DNA from: JAWKWH01 sp963669415
GTDB lineage: Bacteria > Pseudomonadota > Alphaproteobacteria > Rhizobiales > Rhizobiaceae
NCBI GenBank assembly: GCA_963669415.2
Contig: CAXXPS010000001.1
Location: forward strand, 620,001-684,000
Direction of reading: 5' to 3'
Length of the DNA stretch: 64,000 bases
The notes below the pieces were generated by a model. The model worked only from the letters and a program-made list of their open reading frames with translations. It made no database searches and was not told where the DNA came from. The stretch's first letter is position 1. Every line of letters begins with the position of its first letter. Below, in pieces: positions 54,682 to 63,423 of the stretch. The translations under genes were made by a program, and so were the position numbers.

Positions 54682-55614
54682 ATGTTCAAACATCTATGTG
54701 CTCTGGCATCGACGTCAGCTATTTGTGTAATCATTGGCGGGCAGGCTTCTGCAGCTGATCTTGGCGGGCAGGCTCCTGCGCCTGATCCGGAAGAATATAC
54801 CCAACAATCAAAACCGGCGGTTTCCGGCCTAAACGCTAAGCTCGACATTCAATACAACTATCTCGATTATTCTACTATCGATGGTCACGTCGATTCACCT
54901 TCGGTTATCGGCACGATCACGTTACCCGTCGGTCACAGCTTCGGATTGCAGATCGATGCGGGTATTACGCAATATGAGGGATCGTCTTTACCGGTATCCA
55001 TCACCATGGCAGCGGGAGCCGGCCACTTGTTCTGGCGCGATCCGGATTTGGCTCTGTTTGGTCTGTATGCCCACTATGCGAATGTTTCGTATAGCGGTGG
55101 AGGATCAAGCGTAGGTTTGTGGCGGTTTGGCGCGGAAGCTGAACTCTTTCTTGATCGAGTGAGTATTGAGGGATTTGCCGGTGCTGACATCTCGGATCTA
55201 TCGACTGGCAATCTGGATTACTTCAACGGAAATATGAAAGTGGCGTTTTACGCGACCGAAAATTTCCGCATTCATGGTGGTGTGATGCACCAGTTTGACC
55301 AGACGTTCGGCCGTGTCGGCGGAGAGGCGATGTTACCGTTTGGTAGCAACAATATTGCTGTTTATGCTGATGGAGTTTTCGGCGGCGACGTCGATTCGGT
55401 GCGTGGTGGTATTCGCATCTACTTCGGAGAGTCCGGGAAATCACTGATGGCGCGGCATCGCGAAGACGACCCGCAAACGCAGTTGGATGCATTCGCGGCA
55501 ATTGGCTGGGGCACTGCATCCGGAGTTATTGCATCTCCAGGAATAGTTTGTGCTGGAGATGAAATTAGTGACGGCAACGGCGGCTGCATTGCGGACGATG
55601 AGGTGGAGGAATAG
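54682..55614 (+). CDS. Hypothetical outer-membrane-like protein
   Basis: A 310-residue exported protein. A signal peptide (LCALASTSAICVIIGGQASAA) precedes repeated beta strands with Gly and Tyr (LDIQYNYLDYST, GHSFGLQIDAGITQYEG, NFRIHGGVMHQFDQTF, GGIRIYFG) that suggest an 8- to 12-stranded barrel. A short Cys-containing acidic tail (VCAGDEISDGNGGCIADDE) follows, with a calcium-loop look. The ATG at 54682 is chosen for its signal peptide; 54658 is also in frame. Confidence 0.72.
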   Translation: MFKHLCALASTSAICVIIGGQASAADLGGQAPAPDPEEYTQQSKPAVSGLNAKLDIQYNYLDYSTIDGHVDSPSVIGTITLPVGHSFGLQIDAGITQYEGSSLPVSITMAAGAGHLFWRDPDLALFGLYAHYANVSYSGGGSSVGLWRFGAEAELFLDRVSIEGFAGADISDLSTGNLDYFNGNMKVAFYATENFRIHGGVMHQFDQTFGRVGGEAMLPFGSNNIAVYADGVFGGDVDSVRGGIRIYFGESGKSLMARHREDDPQTQLDAFAAIGWGTASGVIASPGIVCAGDEISDGNGGCIADDEVEE

Positions 55615-56076
55615 GGCTGACCGTCATCGCGCGGCCTTTCATTATCCTTTTTCGCTCCATCCTCAACCGGGACGCGGCGTTTCTGTCGCGTGCCGGAACA
55701 TGGTGAGGGTCCGTCCCGCAACACGCATCGGGGCAGGCAAGGCTCATCCCCATTCAGCCGCCAGTTGAGTTCTGGCGCTTCTGTGGTCTGACTGACAGGA
55801 CCAAAACTCATTGGCATGAGACCTTCCAGCCGGGCAACAACGCGCCGGCTGGAAAGCGTTGCGCCATTTCAACACAGACACAGGACTTGCCCCGCGCCCG
55901 TAACCGTGGTTCGATGCGTCAACGGCCAGCGATGCTTGCCGTATCGCGGGCCGATTGGTGTCGGCTGAGACCGGTTGTTCTCGGAGTTGTGCGTTCGCCT
56001 CTCCCTTGCTGTTGCGACAGGCAATCCTCGGCCGCCGTGGGTTGTTGTTGTTGTTGTCATGGGAGGAGGTCAATTC
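55615..56076. other. Intergenic region with a hairpin before the EF-G-like gene
   Basis: No credible gene in 462 bases. A 10-bp perfect stem TTCCAGCCGG / CCGGCTGGAA (55824-55833 and 55845-55854) has no following T-run on either strand. A (GTT)5-6 microsatellite at about 56041-56057 lies just before the Shine-Dalgarno of the next gene. The rest shows nothing recognisable. Confidence 0.4.
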
Positions 56077-58137
56077 ATGGGAAATCGTGCCGGAGAAAGA
56101 CGCTCGGGACCGAAATGCGTCGCCATTGTCGGTCCCTTTGCAAGTGGCAAGACCACATTACTTGAAGCCTTGCTGGCCCGTACGGGTGCCGTTTCGAAGC
56201 AAAATACGGTCGCTTCCGGCAATACGGTAGGGGATCATTCGCAGGAAGCCCGTGATCACCAGATGAGTGTCGAGGCTTCGGTAGCGACGACCGAATTCAT
56301 GGGCGAAAGCATAACGTTCGTCGATTGCCCGGGTTCGGTAGAGTTTGCCGTCGAATCGGAAGCCGTATTGGCTGCCTGCGATCTGGCCGTGGTTGTGGCC
56401 GAGGCCGATGAGAAGAAAATTCCCGCCTTGCAATTGATCATGCGGAAACTCGAGGATGCCGGTATTCCGCGCATGCTGTTCCTCAACAAGGTCGACAAGA
56501 GCGAACTGGGTGTCCGCGACACACTGCAACTATTGCAGCCGGCCAGCCGCAATCCGCTGCTGCTGCGCCAAATTGCGCTAAGAAAGGACGGCATTGTCGT
56601 TGGATCGATCGATCTGGCGCTTGAGCGCGCCTATGTCTGGCGTGAACACGCTGAAAGTGAAATCACTCCGATTCCCGATGATGAAAAAGCCCGTGAGGTG
56701 GAAGCCCGTTTCTCGATGCTGGAAACGCTGGCAGACCACGACGATGCGCTGATGGAACAGTTGCTGGATGAAATTGAGCCGCCGCAGGACGCGGTATTCG
56801 ATGACCTCTCGGCAGACCTTCGCGAAGGAACCGTAACGCCGGTCTTCATCGGCACCGCAGAAGCCGGAAACGGCGTACTCAGGCTCCTGAAGGCCATTCG
56901 CCACGACGGCCCCGATGTTTCTGACACGGTTGAGCGGCTGGCTGCCGGCGAACCTCTGCCTGAACCATGCCTGCAAATTATGAAGACGGTTCACACACCG
57001 CATGGCGGCAAGTTGTCGATTGCGCGGGTATTGAACGGCAAGATCTCCGACAGCCAGGAACTGACGACAAGCGATGACCGTTCCAGCAAAGTTTCCGGCC
57101 TCTACCAGATGCTGGGCAAGGACCAGACCAAGATTGCCGATGCGCCTGTTGGCGAAACGGTTGCGCTTGGCAAACTTGAGGACATTCAGACCGGTGACAC
57201 CGTTGGGCCGCCGAAGTCGAATGTGACCGAACTGGCGGCCATGGCTGCGCCGCACACCGTGTTCTCGACTGCGCTCAAGCCAAAGGAACGCAAAGACGAG
57301 GTCAAGCTGTCTTCGGCATTGCACCGGTTGGGCGAGGAAGATCCATCGCTGACGCTGGAGCACAACCAGGAATCGGGTGAAACGATCCTGTCCGGTCACG
57401 GCGAAATGCATCTCAGGGTGATACGGGAGCGGCTGGAAAACAAATATCAGATCCCGGTTGAATCCAGCCCGGCGGAAATTCCCTACCGCGAGACCATCGT
57501 CAAGGGGACGACCCAGCGTGGCCGCCACAAGAAACAGTCCGGCGGTCACGGACAGTTCGGCGATGTGGTGTTGGAGATCAAGCCGATGCCGCGAGGATCC
57601 GGCTTCGAGTTCACCGATACAATCACCGGCGGCGTGGTGCCGAAACAGTATATTCCCTCTGTTGAGCACGGTATCCGCGATTTCCTCAAATGCGGTCCGC
57701 TCGGCTTCCCGGTTGTCGATCTTGCTGTCAATCTCTCCGACGGATCGTATCATTCGGTCGATTCTTCGGACATGGCGTTCCAGATGGCCGGAAAGCTCGC
57801 CATGAGGGAGGGTCTGACCGCATGTCACCCGGTTCTGCTCGAGCCAATCATGAAGGTCGAGATATCAACGCCGAATGACACGACCGCCAAGATCACTGCC
57901 ATCATCCCACAGCGGCGCGGCCAGATACTCGGCTTTGACGCCAAGCCTGGCTGGGACGGATGGGATGTGGTCGAGGCAACAATGCCGCTTGCCGAAATGC
58001 GCGATCTGATCATCGAGTTGCGCTCTGCGACGGCGGGTGTGGCGAGCTATTCGGCTGAGTTCGACCATATGGCCGAGCTCGTTGGCCGGTTGGCCGACGA
58101 TGTCATGAGCCAGCACGGCAAACAGGCGGCGGCTTAG
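56077..58137 (+). CDS. Elongation factor G-like GTPase (EF-G paralogue)
   Basis: A 686-residue translational GTPase similar to EF-G in domain order but distinct from the main fusA product. G1 is GPFASGKTT (residues 19-27), G3 DCPG in FVDCPGSVEF and G4 NKVD. Domains II, IV (KKQSGGHGQFGDVVLEIKP) and V are present; the YIPSVEHGIRDF stretch is a family mark. GGGAGGAGG seven bases before ATG 56077 fixes the start; the open frame upstream would add a repetitive Val run. No rps or tuf genes flank it. Role in vivo unknown. Confidence 0.93.
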   Translation: MGNRAGERRSGPKCVAIVGPFASGKTTLLEALLARTGAVSKQNTVASGNTVGDHSQEARDHQMSVEASVATTEFMGESITFVDCPGSVEFAVESEAVLAACDLAVVVAEADEKKIPALQLIMRKLEDAGIPRMLFLNKVDKSELGVRDTLQLLQPASRNPLLLRQIALRKDGIVVGSIDLALERAYVWREHAESEITPIPDDEKAREVEARFSMLETLADHDDALMEQLLDEIEPPQDAVFDDLSADLREGTVTPVFIGTAEAGNGVLRLLKAIRHDGPDVSDTVERLAAGEPLPEPCLQIMKTVHTPHGGKLSIARVLNGKISDSQELTTSDDRSSKVSGLYQMLGKDQTKIADAPVGETVALGKLEDIQTGDTVGPPKSNVTELAAMAAPHTVFSTALKPKERKDEVKLSSALHRLGEEDPSLTLEHNQESGETILSGHGEMHLRVIRERLENKYQIPVESSPAEIPYRETIVKGTTQRGRHKKQSGGHGQFGDVVLEIKPMPRGSGFEFTDTITGGVVPKQYIPSVEHGIRDFLKCGPLGFPVVDLAVNLSDGSYHSVDSSDMAFQMAGKLAMREGLTACHPVLLEPIMKVEISTPNDTTAKITAIIPQRRGQILGFDAKPGWDGWDVVEATMPLAEMRDLIIELRSATAGVASYSAEFDHMAELVGRLADDVMSQHGKQAAA

Positions 58138-58300
58138 GGTCCTACCCCTTACCTGTTACCGGGCCACCGTTCATCAGGAGCGGTGGCCACGCAATCGTGA
58201 TTGTCATTGGTTTGCCTTGTCCATGCGGCTGACTATTGTGTGCGCTTGTTGAGCCTGAATTTTTCGGCCAACGACTGCACCAGGGGACAGGGAGGCACCA

Positions 58301-59269
58301 ATGGTTTCAATCCACAAGCGGCCTGCATGGGCAATCGCTGAAACACTAGCAACGCCTGAAAGTGTCTATCTTGACCGGCGCAGGATCCTTGCGGGAATGG
58401 GTTTGGGTGGGATCGCTGCAGCTGCGTTGTCGATGATGCCGACATCGGCCCGCGGCGCCGACGATCCGACAGCCGACCTCTACCCTGCAATGCGCAATGA
58501 GGCTTTCAAACTCGACCGGGAATTGACGCCGGAAGAGATCAACGGTGCCTACAATAACTTTTACGAATTCGGCTCTCACAAAAACATCGCGGCAGCTGCC
58601 CAGAACCTGGTCATCCGGCCATGGGATATCGAAATCGACGGCATGGTCGAAAAACCGATGACCATCGCTTTCGACGAACTGGTGCGCAAGATTCCACTGG
58701 AAGAGCGCCTCTACCGTCACCGCTGTGTCGAGGCTTGGTCCATGACCGTACCTTGGACCGGATTTGCGCTTTCCAAGCTGGTCGAGTTCTCAAATCCGTT
58801 GGGGTCAGCCAAATATATTCGCTTCGAGACTTTCCTTGATCCTTCCATGGCCAGCGGCCAGAGGCAGGTCTGGTATCCGTGGCCCTATGTCGAAGGTGTG
58901 AGCATGGAAGAAGCAATGAACGATCTTTCGTTCATGGTCACCGGCGCCTATGGCAAACCGGCCGCCAAGCAATTTGGTGCACCGATCCGGCTGGCACTGC
59001 CGTGGAAATACGGTTTCAAGTCGATCAAGTCGATCAAGAAGATCACCTTTACCGACAAACGGCCGCGCAGCTTCTGGGAAGAGATATTGCCGGAAGAGTA
59101 TGGTTTCTGGGCCAATGTCAATCCGGACGTACCGCACCGGCGCTGGAGTCAGGCCGAAGAGCGCATCCTGCACACGGGCGAGAAGGTGCCGACCCTGCTC
59201 TACAATGGCTACGGCGATCAAGTTGCCCATCTTTACAAGGATCTGCAGGGTGAAAGCCTGTTTATGTAG
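58301..59269 (+). CDS. msrP: Methionine sulfoxide reductase catalytic subunit MsrP (YedY)
   Basis: A 322-residue periplasmic molybdoenzyme that repairs methionine sulfoxide in envelope proteins. A twin-arginine signal (LDRRRILAGMGLGGIAAAALS) fits export after cofactor insertion. The molybdenum ligand is Cys142 in RHRCVEAWSM. The C-terminal segment PLPWKYGFKSIKSIKKI-like region and ERRSFWEE-like end match the family. The membrane partner gene msrQ, which often follows, is not here. Confidence 0.94.
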   Translation: MVSIHKRPAWAIAETLATPESVYLDRRRILAGMGLGGIAAAALSMMPTSARGADDPTADLYPAMRNEAFKLDRELTPEEINGAYNNFYEFGSHKNIAAAAQNLVIRPWDIEIDGMVEKPMTIAFDELVRKIPLEERLYRHRCVEAWSMTVPWTGFALSKLVEFSNPLGSAKYIRFETFLDPSMASGQRQVWYPWPYVEGVSMEEAMNDLSFMVTGAYGKPAAKQFGAPIRLALPWKYGFKSIKSIKKITFTDKRPRSFWEEILPEEYGFWANVNPDVPHRRWSQAEERILHTGEKVPTLLYNGYGDQVAHLYKDLQGESLFM

Positions 59270-59294
59270 GCGTTCGTGAACTCCGGAAAAAGAA

Positions 59295-59320
59295 AAGGCC
59301 GGGCGTTTCCGGCCGGCCTT
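59295..59320. terminator. Hairpin between converging msrP and LysR genes
   Basis: An AAGGCCGG / CCGGCCTT stem (59295-59302 with 59313-59320). On the minus strand it runs into TTTTCTTTTT, so it could end the LysR transcript; on the plus strand it would be a weaker msrP terminator. Confidence 0.65.
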
Positions 59321-59491
59321 GAAAAATTGGATCTGCCTTAAACGCGGCTACATCCAAAGGGAACATTACCGGTGCCAATGGGAGGAGGAATGCATCCGGT
59401 AACTGGCTGTTAATATGTTAATTAGAACGCAGTTGCACAATGGCCTATTGTGCAATGCACCTATGCGCCAGGCGCATGGCTTGTTTGTACG

Positions 59492-60388
59492 CTAATATTC
59501 CCAGTTTCGTGCCTTCGACAGCAGAAAATCGCGGAATGCCTTGAGTTTTGCCTGACTTCTCATCGCTTCGGGATAGCAAAAATAGGTATCGAACGAAGGT
59601 GGCTCGAGGTCGGCAAGAACCTGCACCAGGGCAGAATCGTCTGCAATCATGTAATCCGGCAGCATGGCGATCCCGGCGCCTCGTTGCGCGGAACGCTTGA
59701 TTGACAACAAGTCGTTGATTTGCAGGGAGGCACTTCTGCGCGCCCCTTCCGGCATGCCCATGCTTTCAAGCTGGTTCAAATTGCGTAGCCATTGGGGAAC
59801 CGGCTCGCCAAAAGTGACAATGCGGTGCTTTTCCAGATCTTCAATCGAATTGGGTGTGCCGAATTTGTCCAGATAGGTCTGCGACGCCCACAAATGCATG
59901 TGCACGGTGAACAGTTTCCGCTGGATGAGATCGGGTTGCTGCGGTTGTCTCAGCCTGATGGCGCAATCGGCCTGCCGAGTTGTCAGGTCCAACTCTTCAT
60001 TGGACAAAATGAGCTGCAGATTTATATCCGGGTAAACATCAATGAATTCCGGCAGGCGATCGGTCAGCCAGCCGGCGCCCAACCCGACTGTGGTTGAAAC
60101 CCGGAGCGACCCTTGCGGCTTGTCGGTGGTTTCGCTGAGCTGCGACTTGACCGTTTCAAGTTTGACGAAAACATCGTGAGCGGTGTTAAAAAGCAGTTCC
60201 CCCTGCTCGGTCAGCACCAATCCTCGGGCGTGACGTTGAAACAGCGGCACGCCGACATCGTGTTCGAGTGCGCTGACCTGGCGTGAAATCGCCGATTGCG
60301 ACAGATGCAGCGATTCGGCGGCATGGGTAAACGAGCCGGCTTCCGCAGCGGCGTGGAATACGCGCAGTTTGTCCCAATCGAGCGGCAT
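59492..60388 (-). CDS. lsrB: LysR-type regulator, LsrB/VtlR type
   Basis: A 298-residue LysR protein: N-terminal winged helix (AEAGSFTHAAESLHLSQSAI) and a two-lobed effector domain with Cys142 and Cys271. The ordering lsrB-trxB with lrp nearby matches, from memory, the Sinorhizobium lsrB and Brucella vtlR loci, where this regulator controls envelope, redox and small-RNA genes. The assignment rests mainly on that neighbourhood. It is 57 bases downstream of trxB, so they may share a transcript. Confidence 0.75.
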   Translation of the reverse strand: MPLDWDKLRVFHAAAEAGSFTHAAESLHLSQSAISRQVSALEHDVGVPLFQRHARGLVLTEQGELLFNTAHDVFVKLETVKSQLSETTDKPQGSLRVSTTVGLGAGWLTDRLPEFIDVYPDINLQLILSNEELDLTTRQADCAIRLRQPQQPDLIQRKLFTVHMHLWASQTYLDKFGTPNSIEDLEKHRIVTFGEPVPQWLRNLNQLESMGMPEGARRSASLQINDLLSIKRSAQRGAGIAMLPDYMIADDSALVQVLADLEPPSFDTYFCYPEAMRSQAKLKAFRDFLLSKARNWEY

Positions 60389-60445
60389 CGCTCGCCTCCT
60401 CCATTTGAATTTGCGGCCGGTATTCCGGCTCTGTTGTTCTTGCGC

Positions 60446-61420
60446 CTACTCGGCCGCCTCGCGATGGGCGGCCATTTCGGCGATATATTTTTCAGCCTCG
60501 AGCGCTGCCATGCAACCCAGTCCGGCTGCCGTGACCGCCTGGCGATAAATGTCATCGGTAACATCGCCTGCGGCAAATACGCCGGGAATGTTGGTTTTGG
60601 TCGAATCCGGCTCGGTCTCCAGATAGCCGTTAGGCTTCTGCTTTAGCTTGCCTTCAAACAGCGAAACGGCCGGCGCGTGACCGATCGCTACGAATACACC
60701 GTCGACAGCGTGGTCCGAGACTTCGCCCGACTTGACGTTCTTCAACCGCATTCCGGTAACCGATGGCGGCATGGGTGGTTTGGCAGGATCACCGGTAATT
60801 TCTTCAAGCACCGTGTCCCACAGGATTGTGACATTTTCCTTGGCAAACAACCGTTCCTGCAGGATGCGTTCGGCGCGCAATTCATCACGCCGGTGAACCA
60901 CCGTCACGTGTTTGGCCAGATTGGACAAGTACAATGCCTCTTCAACGGCTGAGTTGCCGCCACCGATGACGGCAACGTCCTTGCCGCGATAGAAAAATCC
61001 GTCGCAGGTGGCACAGGCTGATACGCCAAATCCCATGAATGTCTGCTCTGAAGGGATTCCCAGCCATTTGGCCTGCGCGCCGGTTGCGATAATCAGCGCG
61101 TCGCATGTGAATTCATTGCCGGAATCACACTTCAGCCGGAATGGCCGGTTGTCGAGGTCGACTTCTGTCACCAGATCGTTGACTACTTCGGTGCCGACAT
61201 TCTCGGCCTGTTTCAGCATCTCACCCATGAGCCACGGACCCTGAATCGGATCACCGAAACCCGGATAATTTTCGACATCCGTCGTGATCATCAACTGGCC
61301 GCCTTGCTCCAGTCCTGCAATCAAAACCGGATTGAGCAAGGCGCGGGCTGCATAGATTGCGGCTGTGTAGCCCGCAGGTCCGGAACCGATAATCAATACG
61401 GGCGCGTGTTTGGTTGTCAT
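60446..61420 (-). CDS. trxB: Thioredoxin-disulfide reductase
   Basis: A 324-residue FAD/NADPH enzyme that reduces thioredoxin. Features: FAD motif IIGSGPAGYTAAIYAAR, NADPH motif VIGGGNSAVEEALYLS, redox pair CATCDGFF and the C-terminal GVFAAGDVTDDIYRQAVTAAG FAD contact. ATG at 61420 is favoured by AAGG upstream; the frame is open to 61516. Runs toward the lsrB-type gene. Confidence 0.96.
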   Translation of the reverse strand: MTTKHAPVLIIGSGPAGYTAAIYAARALLNPVLIAGLEQGGQLMITTDVENYPGFGDPIQGPWLMGEMLKQAENVGTEVVNDLVTEVDLDNRPFRLKCDSGNEFTCDALIIATGAQAKWLGIPSEQTFMGFGVSACATCDGFFYRGKDVAVIGGGNSAVEEALYLSNLAKHVTVVHRRDELRAERILQERLFAKENVTILWDTVLEEITGDPAKPPMPPSVTGMRLKNVKSGEVSDHAVDGVFVAIGHAPAVSLFEGKLKQKPNGYLETEPDSTKTNIPGVFAAGDVTDDIYRQAVTAAGLGCMAALEAEKYIAEMAAHREAAE

Positions 61421-61627
61421 GGCTGGCCTTCGATATATTTCGTATTCATCCGGGAAAGCGCCAATGTAGTTATGGTGGGGGCCCGGTTGCAAGATGCGGA
61501 AGCAGGTTTGGCGCATTCGTCGACAGGAATTCTCGTTTCGCCGACAACATCTTCAACTAAACGTGTCGAAGAGGTTCGCTTTACCGTGATATAGGCCGGA
61601 TAAGGTTAGCTGTGTGGAGCAAAGGCC

Positions 61628-61993
61628 ATGGTTCGTCAGTTCCTCGCCATTACAGCACTCGTTGCGGGCGTGGCGACCGCACATGCGGAGCCGGTGAGGA
61701 TGAACGGCGCCGAAATCACCGAAGCGCTGGCCGGCAAGATCGTGGCCGGAAACCAGAAAGGGCGCGAGTGGCGGCAGGAATTTCGCGCAAGTGGCTGGAC
61801 CAGCTACCGCGAAACAAATGGCCGCTCATCATCTCCGTCCGAAGGCCGCTGGCGTGTGCAAGGCGATCAATATTGCTCTGTCTGGCCGCCAAGCGATTTC
61901 TGGGCCTGTTATGACATGGCGCGTGACGGCGAAGAGATCATGTTCGTCGAATCCGACGGAACCCAGTGGCGGGCGCGTTATGTCGACAATTAG
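61628..61993 (+). CDS. Small exported protein
   Basis: A 121-residue secreted protein with signal peptide (RQFLAITALVAGVATAHA) and a compact domain with GRWRVQGDQYCSVWPPSDFWACYDM and an EEIMFVESDGTQWRARY end. The two Cys probably form a disulfide. I cannot name the family firmly; the WxVxGDxYCSxWPP pattern recurs in small rhizobial periplasmic proteins. It is divergent from trxB. Confidence 0.8.
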   Translation: MVRQFLAITALVAGVATAHAEPVRMNGAEITEALAGKIVAGNQKGREWRQEFRASGWTSYRETNGRSSSPSEGRWRVQGDQYCSVWPPSDFWACYDMARDGEEIMFVESDGTQWRARYVDN

Positions 61994-62087
61994 GTTGGAA
62001 TTCTGAGCCTGCGGGCTTGGATAATCCTCCGCCATCAGGTAACAAACTTGTCGAAACGCGACAGATTGTTGCGCGTGGGTTTGCACG

Positions 62088-62567
62088 ATGCCTCTCAAAG
62101 CCGATCTCGATGCCATTGACTGGAAAATCCTGCGTGAACTGCAGGACGATGGCCGCATGACCAATGTGGAATTGTCGAACCGGGTGGGCATATCCGCTCC
62201 TCCCTGCCTGCGACGGCTGAAGCGGCTTGAAAACAGCGGCATCATAAAGGGATATCGCGCGCTGCTGGATGGTCCAGCGCTTGGTCACGACATTGTGGCG
62301 TTTTGCCTGGTTGGACTTCATCACCAGTCGGAAGCGGAGTTAAAGGCGTTTTCGCAACTGGCGCAGGGCTGGCCATTGGTGCGGCGGGCCTGGATGGTCT
62401 CCGGCGAGACAGATTTCCTGTTGCATTGCGTTGCAACAGACCTGTCCACCTTCCAGAATTTCGTCATTGAGGTTCTGACCGCAGCACCGAATGTGGACAC
62501 TGTGCGCACTGCGCTGACAATCAGGCAGATCAAGGATGACGGGCTGGTCGATATAGATGTCGGATGA
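62088..62567 (+). CDS. lrp: Lrp/AsnC family transcription regulator
   Basis: A 159-residue protein with an N-terminal helix-turn-helix (LDAIDWKILRELQDDGRMTNVELSNRVGISAPPCLRRLKRLE) and a C-terminal RAM ligand-binding domain. These regulators form octamers and respond to leucine or other amino acids. Its place beside trxB and the lsrB-type gene is as in other rhizobia. Its last 11 bases overlap the start of the FkbM gene. Confidence 0.92.
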   Translation: MPLKADLDAIDWKILRELQDDGRMTNVELSNRVGISAPPCLRRLKRLENSGIIKGYRALLDGPALGHDIVAFCLVGLHHQSEAELKAFSQLAQGWPLVRRAWMVSGETDFLLHCVATDLSTFQNFVIEVLTAAPNVDTVRTALTIRQIKDDGLVDIDVG

Positions 62568-63423
62568 AACCCGCCCAATTGCGGTTGAAGAATATATGCA
62601 ATTGGCCCCGGGGTCCGAACCCTCTTGGGGCCAGTTTGCTCCTAATGTACTGCAGCGGCTACTGATATCGATGGTCAGGAACAGCCCTTTGCGGCGCGGG
62701 CTGTTCCGGCGAACCATGACGCGATTGATCAAAGGGTTTTCCGGCAAACCGCTCGATGTGGAGTTCAGAAACTGCGCTTTCAGGCTGCGCGGGCAAAACA
62801 ATCTTATCGAATACGGCATATTGCTCAGCCCCGACTACAATGCTGCGGATATCGATTTTTTGATTGATGGTGCGCCGGATGGCGCGAGTTTTGTCGATGT
62901 CGGATCGAATATCGGTCTTTATTCACTGCCGCTGGCCCGGAAGGCCGGTGATGCGGGAACCGTCTTGGCGATTGATGCCAATCCGCTGATGGCTTCGCAG
63001 CTGCGATCGAACGCCGAACATTCGAATTTGAACAACATCAGGATGTTTGCTTGCGGTGTGAGCGACACGGAGGGTGCAGCAAGACTGACGGTTCGCAAGA
63101 ACGATGTTGCCATCGTCGCGATGGAAGAAGCCGAAGACGGGGATATCCCCATCAGAACCCTGGCGTCGATTGTCAGTGAAACGGGTTTGACGTCGATATG
63201 CGGATTAAAAATCGACATTGAGGGGCATGAAGACAGAGCCCTGGTGCCATTTCTCGACTCAGCACCCACTTCGCTGCTGCCGAAAAAGATTGTCATTGAG
63301 CATCCGTTACCGGATGAAGACTATTCGGGCTGCGCAGCCGCGTTTGAGCGCCATGGATACCGGCTGACCGCCCGCACGCGGAACAATTCCTTGTATGAAC
63401 TGGGCGGGGACGAAACGGATTGA
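62557..63423 (+). CDS. FkbM-family methyltransferase
   Basis: A 288-residue SAM-dependent methyltransferase. Motif I is ASFVDVGSNIGLYSLPLA, followed by VLAIDANPLMASQL and the family mark ICGLKIDIEGHEDRALVPF. The target is unknown; FkbM enzymes often O-methylate sugars or lipids, which fits the glycosyltransferase that follows. The ATG at 62557 lies inside the lrp end, and the next gene starts at its own stop codon, so translational coupling is likely. Confidence 0.88.
   Translation: MSDETRPIAVEEYMQLAPGSEPSWGQFAPNVLQRLLISMVRNSPLRRGLFRRTMTRLIKGFSGKPLDVEFRNCAFRLRGQNNLIEYGILLSPDYNAADIDFLIDGAPDGASFVDVGSNIGLYSLPLARKAGDAGTVLAIDANPLMASQLRSNAEHSNLNNIRMFACGVSDTEGAARLTVRKNDVAIVAMEEAEDGDIPIRTLASIVSETGLTSICGLKIDIEGHEDRALVPFLDSAPTSLLPKKIVIEHPLPDEDYSGCAAAFERHGYRLTARTRNNSLYELGGDETD

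Noticed and set aside
55419..55817. 132-residue minus-strand frame past the outer-membrane-like gene
   Set aside because: Half is antisense to that gene and the rest is low-complexity; no ribosome-binding site.
56578..57828. 416-residue minus-strand frame
   Set aside because: Antisense to the EF-G-like gene, whose motifs are clear on the plus strand.
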